Source: Clitopilus passeckerianus (taxonomy: Eukaryota > Basidiomycota > Agaricomycetes > Agaricales > Entolomataceae). Taken from it: a stretch of 64,000 bases of DNA. The first letter of the stretch is position 1. Every line of letters starts with the position of its first letter. The translations under genes and the position numbers were made by a program. Shown here piece after piece: positions 31,918 through 43,960 of this stretch. The notes under the pieces are model-generated. The model saw only the letters and a program-made list of their open reading frames with translations. It searched no databases and was not told the origin of the DNA. The DNA is taken from positions 186,001 to 250,000 of the forward strand of contig CALYLX010000115.1 in assembly GCA_944990035.1 (NCBI GenBank). The letters are read 5' to 3'.

Positions 31918-34245
31918 CTAGTGCAGAATAGGACGAAGCATGTCGCCTTCAAACCGAATTTTTCCTTTGTCCTGCAGGGCAGCTACAGCCTTGATAACCT
32001 CCGAAGTATCGAAATCTTCATGTTTATCGACGGGCATTGCGGCGTTGAGGTAGGTTAGCAAGGTGGAGATAGACATATCATCCGTAGCTTCATAAGTGGT
32101 TGAGAATAGATATTTGACGGAAGCAAATATGAAGTTCCGCCTATATCAGAAATAGAATGAGTGTCAATTATTGAACCTCCAAAGGAACCGATAGAACTCC
32201 ATACCTTCCAAGTGGTGAATCCAGATCGGCAAGGCTAGTAGGAACCGAACGTGTAGTGGGTGCAGGGACAGACCGCGGAGGCGGCGGCGGAGCAGGCATG
32301 TGTTCCTCGTCGACTTCTCCATCAGCATCGACGTCACCCTCCGGATCCTCATCAGGTATACGTGCCCTCGAGGAAGATGGTGATATGGGTCGAGCATAAG
32401 GATACGTGTGGGATGTGCTCGGACGCCGAGCAAGCGGAATAGGATATCCACTTGCAGACGAGTAGTCAATAGACTTCGTCTTTCGAGGGTCACGTTGGTA
32501 TGGATGATAGAGTGGCCTGCTGTGTGATGACGGCCGAGAATAGTGTCGAGCGGGAGACATCAGTGTGGTTGGAGGTTGAACGACACGATGACGATAGTCG
32601 TGAAGCTCGTCTCGAGGCTCGACTTTGATGCTGCCCATATGAGAGCGGGAGTCTTCGTACTCGCCAATAGCCTCTGATTGATCGTCTTCAGAGAGCATCA
32701 TATCCTCGGGGTGGGAACGATGGCCACCAGACTGCCGTCTAGCCTTGATTGCGGCAACTTCAGCCGCCTTCTGTTGACGACGTTGACTAGGAGACAGTTC
32801 AGTGAAAGGTAGTATGGTAACGAAGGATCTGACTCACTGTCGAGCTAGACATTTACCGCGATGCTGCAGCCATGGGTAAGCACAGTAGGTGCTGTCCTGA
32901 CGAAGCTGAACCCACTTCTGACAGAGAGAGCAGAAGACTCGGTTGGGCTCGACCATACCGATGAGATGATCAGCTCTGAGAGTCGCCGCACGTTGCTCGG
33001 CATTTCGTCGACGAGACTCGTGTGCAGGAGCATAGTTAGCAGGTGTGAGTTCCTGGAAGGACGATACGGATCCTGGACTGCGAGCAGTCTGGTGTTGGAG
33101 GGAAGACAGAGAAAGAACCTTCGGAGACGATGGCTCCGCTGAGGGTGCGGCAGATCCGACCAGTGCGGGTCGTCGCTGGATGGACGCCGATGAGAGAGCT
33201 GGGGAAACCATTTCCCCGGAATTACTAGGGGCACCGATAATTATCATCAACGGAGGAATGTCGACAGCAGAACAAAAGAACATACGCAGGGACAGTCTCA
33301 GGCTTCCGGCATGAGCTACGGTGAGCCATCCATGTCTGCACTGCCTTGGAGTGGTCTTCAGGATCGACGGCTATCCAGTCGTCGCAGATGTTGCACAGAA
33401 CACGTTCCTGGTCAAACTTGCGAACCTCAGGGTCCTTGGAGAAATGATTGTTTCTCTCCTCGAGAGCGTAGACGTTCTTGCTGTTTCTATTATTGGAGAT
33501 CGTTAGTCAAGAAGTTGGCAAGAGTCGGGGAAACGTACACTTTCTTTGCCAGGCAGCTTTTGCGATGAGCATCCCATGGAATGGAGCAATAGGTCGAGTT
33601 CGGACGCAAACGTATCCATTTGTCACACGACTTGCAGAGAACTCTGTAGGCTTCATATTTCTCGACATAAGGATCTGATTTCAGGTACTCGATACGCTCC
33701 TCCTCGGTTCGTTTGGCTCGACGGCGTTTGGTAGGCGGCGGGACGAAGACGACGCTTGCATTGTCAACGGCGGCAGGTGCTGCCGGACGGGAAGAGGTAA
33801 GTGGAGCACTGCTGAGCGACGCAACCGTGTCAGAAATTAATCAAATAAATCTGGGGTTCGGCAGGCTTACTGAGTCTTGCGATGTTGTTCCCAGAGATCT
33901 TTGGTGAAATGCCCGTTATCGTCGCGGATGGGAATGCTTTCCTCACAGTGTTCGCAGAGGATGCGACCGCTCTCGTACTCACTCTTGTCGATATCCGGGT
34001 GTGAGTGACTAGGTGATCCGGAGCGGCGTTCTTCAAGCTCGTCTTCTTGTTCAGAGTCCGGGTGCTCCTTGCGCTTCAGAGGCCGTCTATAACGTTCGGT
34101 CAGTTCAACGGAGAAAGTTCGCAATTCAACGCGATTACTAACGTTGATACCTCTGGGGAGGTGGGGGGTGTTGATGATCTGCTGTAATGATCAGCTCACG
34201 GTCGCCAAGGATGGTATTGAACCTCATACGATGAACGGGAGCCAT
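31918..34245 (-). CDS. Protein with four repeated C2HC/H zinc modules and a winged-helix-like end
   Basis: Seven exons on the minus strand were traced in frame from MAPVHRMRFNTILGDRELII (ATG at 34245) to KIRFEGDMLRPILH and stop at 31918. Four similar modules fit C-x2-C-x19/20-H-x3-C/H with a Trp three residues before the His: CEHCEE...WEQHRKTH, CKSCDKW...WDAHRKSC, CNICDDW...WMAHRSSC and CSLCQKW...WLQHRGKC. They lie in separate exons. The first module has His in place of the last Cys. Between and after them are basic (PPPTKRRRAKRTEEER), Ser/Pro-rich and acidic (EDPEGDVDADGEVDEEH) stretches. The last about 75 residues (VKYLFSTTYEATDDMSISTL...EVIKAVAALQDKGKIRF) look helical with a closing beta pair, like a winged helix. 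A nuclear DNA- or protein-binding role is likely; no named family was recognised. Confidence 0.75.
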
Positions 34246-37200
34246 TCTCATCCATGGGAGTTGTTATTGGGTTGCCGGGGAAGCCTGCCATGAGCGCAAC
34301 ATGAGCGTGCTTTTAAGGAACTGCATATTCGGGTCCAAAGCTAATAGAATATTCCGACATTCGAGTGGCCAATATTCATAAACAGGAATAATATGTAAAT
34401 GACAAATTACCGCTTACGGCAATAAATCTGCACACGATTTCATTTTAGGACCAAAAAATTGACACTCAGCGCTTGCCGTCTTCTTAAAATGTCGAAAGTG
34501 GCTGATCCGACGACATATCTCCAGAATATCTTTAGGTAACAAAACATCTTCCGCAGTTGTCCATCCGAGGCGAGTGCGTGTGAAGCCGAAAAGGTTAACT
34601 TAGGTTTTGTTCGAGAATGTTTGGAGTTATTCACCACGCGCCGCTTTCGAGGACCCTATCAAGGAGTCGGCTGCATAACATGGACTCCGTACGCCCTTAT
34701 TCTCTGGACGCTTCGCATGACACACTTTATTTTCGATGGCATTTTCATCCATTGGATTTCCTTTCTATTCTACGCCGAAATTAGTGGGCTAGTTTGAGGT
34801 TCTATCTCCCGAGGATCTAAAGAAGCATCGTCATCGTGTCTTTGTTACCAGGTTGAAATTATTGACCTTCCTGCACTGGCTCTGAAGGAGAGATGGCCAT
34901 ATTGCGTAGAGTTTACTCGATTGGGTATGAGATCTCTGCTTTGAAAGCCCTTGGCTAATCTTGGTACGTATCAATATGCTCCGCTCCAGTTGTCACCGGA
35001 ACGTTGTTTTGATAAAGATCATCGGAAGCTCACTTGTGTATGTCCCAAACATAGTTCAGACCCTTGAGCAACGAGTGTTGACCACATGAGACACTGAAAT
35101 TCTCCAGTCCTGATAGGCTGTGTTTAGACTTGGTGTCAAGGAAACCTTCGACACCTCTCTGCATTCCTCGACATGTTGACACCGAAAGAAGGCTGTCACA
35201 CCGTGAATCCTAGCCTCGTGATTGCTTCAGTGGGTCAAGAGAAGGTTATCTCGCTACCGCTGTGAAGGACGACGCCTCGATCCAGTCTTCTGATTTGCGA
35301 TTTTCTCTTGCGGTTGTGGTTGCCTTTCTGGGACTAGGACAAAAACACTGCATAGATCCTTTAGTTCGACGGAACGATAATATCCGCTGCAGGGCCTACA
35401 CATGCGGATAGAAATGTTTCAGGAAAGCTTGGGGCTCGTGGTGACTTGATGAGAATCGATAATTACCTCGCTGGTCGGAAATCATTGCACGGACACGGAG
35501 CCCAGTACCGCGGGACGAAATGGCTACGACACTGAACCACATGGTCCAGCACGTTGATGAAATGTTCATTTTGATCATTGCTCTCAGAAGGACGAGGCGT
35601 ACTGGCCGCGGCAAGTGAACGGTTCCCGTGCCTTGGCTAGCGAGAGTCCATGATAACGAATATCTCGTTTAGCTCCAAGTTTAGGCAGCCTGTTCTCCGG
35701 AGCTCGACAAACCAATGTATAGGTACTATAGGGGACGCACAAAGTTCTACCTACGGGGTTGAGGTCGAACTACCCCTGGCTTCTTTACCATAATAACCAT
35801 ATGAAGGAAAATAAGCTTGACGACATACTTTCACGAGGTAAGTCATGTGGTGACACTGACAGTGTGATGCATTCCATACGATTGACTGGCATGTTCGAGG
35901 AGGTGCAGCTGTGGATCCTACTCAGATTTCGTGCCGTTTTCGAACGGATAAAGGGCTCAACTTTGACGGACCTGTCTGTATCATTGTCAAGGCATTGTAT
36001 GGACGCGACTTGGTACCTGATCGTTTGTCTTCTCCTTGCGGGAAACATTAGGCTGATGTGAGCCAATCGTACCCCAGCTGATTCCTAGTATTAAACTGAC
36101 GAGGTCATATCCAAAGATGTGGAACTGTAACGCATGGCGCCTCATTCGCCAGTACGGTCTGTGGAGCTTCGTTGAGAATATGAAAGAAGGACTTCACGTA
36201 TTTGGTTTGGGAAGAACAAGATAAATGATGAGAATACCCCTGACAAGTAAGTCTCTGCGCAGCACCAAACGTAGTATGGCGTTGGCACTGAGAGTTTATT
36301 CCAATAGGGCAAATGAATCCCAAACGAGTAGAAGAGAATCTGCAGGGCTTTTTTGGGATACTTGTTATCGCGCCGACGACGATATATGAAATCACGAGCG
36401 ACGTGCCTTCGCGAAATTCTTTCCATGTCGGATTGTAGGATGACTGTGTGAGATGAAGGAGGTGCGAGGATAGTTAGGAGATGTTACATGTGGGATGGAT
36501 GTCCGAGGTAAGAAGAACCCGTCTGTATGGGACGTGGGCACAGGAATGTAGAGCAGAGGTCAAAGAATCGATGAGCGACTATCGACATCTTTGATGGGGC
36601 TGTCCACAAGACGCTCACCCACTGGCGTCTTCGTGTGCTCTTCTAAACCCTCGGTTCTTGAGGTATCCTTTCTCCCTTGCTTAATGTCTCAACCGGCTGT
36701 AAGGGCCGTTTACTCGATCTAAGAACGCTCCCCCCGGTGGAAGCTTGCAACATGAATTTGAAATAGCCAAACATGTGCTGGACCGTATTATTACAATTTA
36801 CCATCGACCAGTCTGCCCAAAGTGAAGATGATCGCACCCACCAATTCCTAGTACGAAGTGCACTTAGGGGCCAAAGACTCGCATCAAGTACTGTGAAGGA
36901 TATATCAGGCCATCTGACATCGGTAGATGCCAACGATTTGTTTCGAGAATAACAAGCTACCAAAATCTTCTAAGGCTCGGCATCATTGAATTTCCTCCGA
37001 GAAGCCTGTGATAGAAAGGCCTACACTTTCGCAAGAAATGTATAAACGACGAGTTCCCATCTTACTGCTTGTAGTCTAATACCGTCATATTTCCGTCATG
37101 TGGGAGCATCTCGTAAACGCAAACAATGAACCTGACAGGAGAATGCAAGCGCCCGTTGGTGCCACTTTCGGGTCTCGAGACTTGTTCCGTGTACTCAGGG

Positions 37201-38610
37201 TCACAGTGATAGGCTAGATCGAGGGCACTGATCCCAGAAGGCGTCTGGAGGGGGACAGAGCTCAGCCAATGATGCATAGAACCTGTTGGTGTGATGTTCC
37301 TCCTGAGGCACCTCAGGTCCCGTGTGAACGACAAGAAACACTTCATTCTTTGAATTCAGTGAAATTCAATTGTGCTGAGTTCAACTCAGGTTCCAATCGA
37401 GGGAGCGAACAACCGAATATATGGTTCACGTTACGTATTCGACAGGTTTTAATCGAGGGTTCCAATCGCATTTAGAAAGCGTATTCTCACAGATTCGCTC
37501 ATTCTCCTCCTGCTCGGAAAATAATGCCTGTTTGTTTTGGTACTCGGAATGTCACGTAGCCGTGATGAATAGCGGTGGCACCGGCGGGATGGCACCAATA
37601 GACTGCGCATCCTAGCTACTTTAGACTACCGCCACTCGCGGAATTATATATTGTGGCCTGGGTGGCGCCTCGATCTAGAGGGCTGAATCTGGTGGGAATG
37701 AGGGCCGCAGGTGCCAGGTGATGAGGGGGTTGCCGCCGGATGTCAGGTCTCACCATTGATGTTTCCAAAAGGATGTCCTTGATGGGAGAAAGGAGATCTT
37801 GCGAACATATCGCTTGGTACCATGTGCTACCAACGCCGCTTTGTGAGCACTCAGAAGAACGGTATGAAGATACCTGGGAATATCACAGGCTGATCACTGC
37901 ATGCGACTGCTGGACGGCCGGAAAATCCCCTGTTAACCACTGGCAGAAAAGCTTACTGCAAAATTAGTGGGAGACTCTATGAGAAGGCTATTCTGAGGCT
38001 TCTGCCGCCGGTCGGATCGCTCGTACACAGGTTGGAACTTCATCGGGTTTCTCATCATCCGCTCCTAGAACTGTCTGCATGACCCATGAGAGTGGACAAT
38101 CCGTCGTACTGATGGCCCATGCTTCTGTGGTTTCTTCATGAAATCACCGCCAAATGTATTATGTAGTGAGCTTGGTCCTGATTTGTCTATACGCCCGCCT
38201 GTGTGATCTTTTCCAAAGATGGCTGAGCCTGCCAGCGCTACACAGTCGGGATGAAGTGTTCAAGACTTGGCTCACCCCCCCGAGTTTGTACTCGAGGATT
38301 GCAGGCGGTGAATGATTGGTTCAAAGGCGGTTCAGCGCTTCCGTCAATCTGTAGGCGTACAATCAGAGTCCCAGGTTCATTGGTTTCTGAATTAGCTGAG
38401 AAATCCGAGTTCGTTGTAAAGCATGATCGTGTCTCTCGAGAAGGCGCTGAATAGACGCCCAATATAAAGTCTTTGGTAATCTCGCGCACGTGATCTGAAT
38501 GTGCTCGTTCGGGGATGTCAATGATGGACCGCCGCCCGTTTCTTTTCGTCGCGTCTTTCCCTTCCTCCACGACCGTAATAATAAACGGGAGTCTGCATTT
38601 TCTTGGTTAA
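34246..38610. other. Gene-poor 4.4-kb stretch
   Basis: No intact gene was recognised. Weak remnants: a minus-strand stretch at about 37062-37346 containing TPSGISALDLAYHCDPEYTE, which resembles an ankyrin-repeat edge, and hydrophobic minus-strand ORFs at 36105-36426. Neither extends into a full domain through plausible splicing. The stretch may hold decayed genes or regulatory DNA. Confidence 0.4.
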
Positions 38611-41600
38611 ATGGACGAGCCACATATGTCAGAACCTCAGGGATCCGCAAATGTATCTCAGGAAAGACGTTTGGATATTTCGAAAATTCTTTCTCTTCCT
38701 CAGCCAATGAACTTTCGGGAAAAACGACCTCTGCCCGGCGACAATAAACCGCATATAAGATTGAATTTTGCTCCTCCCTCATCGCAGGGGCCTCAAAATA
38801 GTCAAAAACGACCAGCTGCATTCCCTTCTTTGCAAACACCCACCAAACGACTGCAGCCCCGACTTCAACAAGGCGCTTCTGGAAGCTCTTCCCAAGCACA
38901 GCCCTTTTTCAATCGATTCAAGGCAGCTACACCAGTACCAGCCATAAGAGCACCTATAAATATACAGCCAAAGAACCTTGAAAATGAAGCATTGGCGAAG
39001 CCTGAGCCATTTTGTACGTTTTTATTCAAACTATTATCTACTTTCTTGCAGCTCATAAATTTACCAAGCTGACGGTATTTTGCCACCATCTTCTCCTCCG
39101 CTTGATGAGGGTACGGAGAATGAACCTCATAAAGATGTCCATCGTGGAACAACGATGCGAGCTCCGGCATCTCAGGATCATATGATGCAACTCGGCCCTC
39201 CTACTCTTCGTTCAGCATCCCTAGCACCAGTTTCATGGCATCGTGAAGCCTTGCGTGGAGGATCTACGAGCAACGGCGCGCTCTCAGACGAACCAGAAAC
39301 TGATTTCCAGGAGCTCGCCTTCAAGACACTTCGGGATGTTCAATTGCTAACAGCCCAGTTGCGTGATCAGGTAGAGTGACTATATGCTCCTTGCCCTTCG
39401 GTTTAAGCTTACAGACAACGTTTCATAGCGAAAACAGAGTCAAGATGTGGCTACACAGCTTCGAACGCTTACAGCCGCCCACGATAACTTGCAGTCGGAC
39501 CATGAATCTCTCCAGCGTGAGCTGGCAGAGGCTCAAAGGATCGCGGACGAAAGCCAGAAATCTAAGTCAACAGCTCAAGAAGAATCCATCATCTCTCAAA
39601 ACGAACTACGGTCCCATCAAGAACAGCTCACGAAGTCGCAGCAAGAGGTCCATGTTGCCCAAGCTGAACTCACTGAAGTCACGAAAAAACTTGACGCAAC
39701 CGAACGTGCCCTTACGAATCTGCGAAACGGCAGCAGTGAGAGGCTTTCTGAAGCGAGTAATCGACTTGATTCCCTCCATAACGAGTAAGTGCGTCGTCTG
39801 ATCGGCTGGCGTGTTGGACTAAACCTACACCCTTTTCTAGGCTTATATCCATGAAAGCAGCCTATGATGGGATGAAGACTGCTCATGACGCGTCTCAGAA
39901 TACTGTTCGCCAATTTCGCGAACTCCGTCAAGAAGTGAACCAGCGCCTTCAAAGTGCGTCCTTTTTTCTACCCGCATATATTTGAGTGGCTAATTGGGTA
40001 TCATCCAGAACTTGGTGGCGTTCTCAACGATCAGGGGAAGTTTGTTCAAGCAGATGCAATGAAGACCTTGGTCGCGGAGCTCAAGGACGAAGTCGATAGC
40101 TGTGAGCATCTATGCCCTTGATTTGACTATATATGTCGACAATGGCTTCTTTCTTCAGCCCACTGCGTCAATGACATACTCCGTGACAAGCTCTACACCC
40201 TTTCCGCTCAGTTGGCCCAAGCTCAGAGTAGGGTTCAAGACCTTGAAAATGGCGAACGCAATGCCCTCCTGGACCTCATTCGAGACTTAAAGAACACTGG
40301 GGACAATAACGACTTACGTAGGTCCTGTATGCTCATTTGGTTCATTTCCCACTCAATTTTGAGACCAGAGGAGAAAATCAGCAAGCTGGTGGAGAAGATT
40401 TTCTCGAAAGACAACGAATCGATGGAAATAGCTGTCCTCGCCGCTCAGCTTGAGGAGAAACTTATGCACGCTAATTCAAGGTCGGTGAGCTCATCATCGT
40501 CTGTTTCGTGCTCTCACGCAAATTTGGCTCCAGGATTGCCGAGCTGCACTCGGCTCTAGACTCAAAGGACATACAGCATAAACAAGAACTTGACAACAGG
40601 ATGCAGCGGGTCGACGATCTCCTAGAGTCGTAAGTTCAATGACAACATCAGCTTAGCATGGAGGTTCTCATGTACTTTCAGGATACAGTCATTGGAACGC
40701 CGCCTGGCGGAGTCATCAGACAAGTTTAACGACACCCAGAAAGCCTGCGAAAGGTGAGTTGAAAGCTTCGTACTCAATTCACGATTAACAACATGCAATA
40801 GTTTCCGGATGAAGGCGGAAGAAACCGTGGACAAGTTACACTGTAGCGAAGACAGTCTCAAAGCCTTGGATATGAAGCGGCAGATGCTGGAAGCCTCTCA
40901 TGACGAACTCATCAAGAAGTACCGAACCCTCCCATTCTCTTTGGCAGATGACACTCAGCCTTGATTCGCATAGGCTCGACGATCAGAAGGCTGCTGTTGA
41001 GAACTTGAACAACCAACTTCGGACAACCGAGGAAAGGCAGGCTCAGCATAAAGCTGGCGAAGAAATAATGAAGGCCAAGGTGGAGCTGTTGACGACACGG
41101 CATGCTACGCAGCATCTCGCTACAGACGCACTGTTCTGATCAAGTTCTAGAATCACAGAGGTTGAAGATGAGAACAAGCAACTGAGGCATACCCTCGAAG
41201 GGGAGAGAGAGAAGTAAGCGGACCATTCTCTTACGTGGAAGCGTTCATGCTTAACGGTTCCAGGCTACGACAGGCAGACAGCCGAAGCTCTGTATGTCCT
41301 CGGTGGTCGCATTGCCAGCGGCTCTGACGGATGATTATAGGAAATCCAAAGCAAACTCGATACCCAGACTTTCACTCTGAGGCTTACCAAGGAGCAGTGC
41401 GGCGACTTCCAGGTACGGTTCTACACTCGACTGTCTTCGCCTCCGGATGCTGAACAACTCTGAACAACTGAACTCTAGGAACAACTTTCAAAAGCCCAGC
41501 AGGTATTTGAATTACTTGTCACTAAACTCTGCATGTACCCACATGGATGGACAGCTATCGGCACAAACGATCAAGACTAAAGAGAACGAGATCGCCCGCC

Positions 41601-43157
41601 TAAATGCAACAATGTTCGATACTCTGAAGAAAACCCTTCAAGAAACGACGTCCCAGCTAGCCGCTCTCCGTCAAGATTATGAGAAGAAACTGGCGGACGT
41701 GGCGGCAAAGGAACACCAAACCATCGATTCCATGGAGTCGACATGGAAGGTAGAGCGAGCACAATGGATGGAGCTGCAAACAGCGGTTCAGAAGAGGGCC
41801 GAGGCTGCAGAACGAGAGGCTGCTGGCGTCGTGGAGGCCAATCACGATCTCAAGGATCGTATCAGGCGAATGACTGAGACCCATGCATCTGCTCTTGAGG
41901 AGCTCAAGTTGGAGGGAGAGAAAGGCCTTGTTCAGCTTCGAACAACGGTTGCCGAGTCTGAGGCTGCTAACGAAGAGCTCAAGAACCGTGCTAGAACATT
42001 AATGGAAAGGTATAAAACACGAGATCTAGTATGGTTTTCTCTCGCTTCATGCCACCACCTTGGATTGATTTCTCGCATAGTCGGATGTTGAGAAGGACTT
42101 CGTGGATTGGCTATTCAGGCATTCCAACTCCTTGCACGAGCAAGATGTCCTGGCCAAAGAAAATGAACTGCGCCGGGTTTGTCATACTCCTCCGTCAATA
42201 CTGCACACAGCCAGCTGACCTGGTCAATTCAGCGAGAGAACCTGATCAACAACTTGCAAACACGGATCAAGGATCTAGAGGCACACCTTGCGAAGTCGTT
42301 GAGGGCGAAAAACAACGAAGAAAGCAGCATCACCGATCCTTTTGTTGACTGGAAGGTGTGGGTGAAGTCGAGCAGCCCGCCTAAACCGGATGACGTACAG
42401 GTAGGGCCTGCAACCTATTCGTGTTCTTTTCTTACTAATGGACGTCTTTAGGCTTCAGAGCCCCAGGCAGAGTTACCTTCCACCGATCCGGGCCTCATTG
42501 CTTCACCTGCCCCTACAACTACGAAACCCGGACGGGTTCCTCTTCAAGCTCGCAACCTCAACATTGCAGATTCGATTTCCTCCTTCGGTGCCGGCACCCA
42601 GCCCAAAGCTACTCCAGCAAAAGAACTTTTCTCTCCTTCAACACCATTCGGGAGTCCAGTTCGACGGCCAGCCACGAAAAAGGCACCAATCCGTCAGCAG
42701 CCGGTAGAGCCAAAGCCAGCGATCAGGACCCTTGCAAGCTTGGACAAGTCGGATGTGGAAAGTGACTCCGAAGAGGACAGCCCTCTGAGCGAGGTTTCGC
42801 AGATCAGTTCTGTGCTGGGGAAGCACACGAGGAGCCCTGAGCCAGTGAAGCCTGTTGCTAGGAAAAAGGTCATGGGGGTGAAGAAGACGGTCAATGTAGG
42901 TGTCCCTTCAGTGCTTGCACGGGCTTTCGGATGTTGATGGTATCTTTTGCAGAAGGGGACATCCAGCCGTCCGATCCTCGGTGAAGAGGCTATAGTTGTT
43001 GCACCTTCCGCCTCGACTGCGAAGAAAGTAAGTGATTCACTGCTGATATCTTTCCCAAGATCATACTGCGTGGTACCCGTGTACCATTTTGCTGAGGGTT
43101 TTGTAGACCAATGCGACCGCCGGCGCCGCTACCAGGGGACGCAAGAAACGAAAGTAA
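38611..43157 (+). CDS. Long coiled-coil protein, probably nuclear
   Basis: Multi-exon gene with roughly fifteen short exons. It starts at MDEPHMSEPQGSANV and ends ATRGRKKRK with stop at 43157. The N-terminal about 250 residues are low-complexity and Ser/Pro/Gln-rich (QKRPAAFPSLQTPTKRLQP). From LAFKTLRDVQLLTAQLRDQ onward the exons read as long heptad-type helices (ATQLRTLTAAHDNLQSDH, LRSHQEQLTKSQQEVHVAQ, TLQETTSQLAALRQDYEK, ERAQWMELQTAVQKRAEA). A Pro/Ser-rich C-terminal region follows (ELFSPSTPFGSPVRRPATKK), then an acidic patch (DVESDSEEDSPLSE) and a basic end that could be a nuclear signal. It could be a chromosome, meiotic or spindle-pole scaffold, but I do not recognise the family. Some middle exon edges (about 40300-41450) are uncertain. 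Confidence 0.65.
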
Positions 43158-43960
43158 TCGAAATAACGCTATTGGACGTTGGTCCTCTAGGACCTCTGAT
43201 TTGCTATCTGCTGCTGGTTGTTCTATGGACTCTTACTCAAGTTCTGACCTCTTCTCACTGTCGTCTCGCTTCTTATCATTTACTTTATCATGGACAAGAC
43301 CATCCAACATGTGTACTGCTAGTTTTCAGCAATATACAAGCTTTTGCATTTTCATTAATATCATTGGTTCGGAGCGAGCGAACGGACGACTGTCCGGGTA
43401 AGATATTTGGGAGAATGATGGTTCCGTTCTCCGGTTTTCTGGAGTTGGTGCGGGGAGTGCGGGGAAGTTGCCAATTTGCGATTTATCAATTTATTGTGCC
43501 ATGTCGAGGTTGTCGTCGAGAACCTAGTATGATTGCCTCTCCTCACCATTTTGCGTGATATCGATAACCAAAGGAACATGAATACGAGCCAATGAACGGC
43601 CGCCGTTGGCCAATCCCCGTAAGTATAAATTGAGTGCGGCGATTGGTGTACCTCAGCCTCCTAAGCGGGCATTGACCAGAATTTACAAAAGGAATTTGGC
43701 GTGATCATGCAGGCTTATACATTTCTACCATATCTGCCCAGCCGTTGCTTGGGGATAACGATCTGGATACTGTAAACTCGCGCGTCGAGGAATAGCCTGT
43801 GGGGAACTGGACGACTTTGGACGTTTGGTGAGTATCTGGTTCTGTTGGAACTGAGGTGAGATGTATGAAGCTAATACGACGGCAGAATTGCTGCGGCAAC
43901 CTCCGGTAATACTGCGAGTTGAAGGCGCTATTCGAGGGAATACTTGGCGATAATATCTGG
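43158..43960. other. Promoter region of the Zn2Cys6 gene
   Basis: No gene was recognised. It contains a cluster of CCAAT/ATTGG boxes and a TATAAA motif, listed separately. Confidence 0.45.
43588..43646 (+). promoter_or_regulatory. CCAAT-box cluster with TATA motif
   Basis: CCAAT at about 43589, TTGGCCAAT at about 43606 and ATTGG at about 43642, with TATAAA at 43624, all inside 60 bp and some 320 bp upstream of the transcription-factor ATG. CCAAT boxes are bound by the HAP complex in fungi. Confidence 0.4.
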
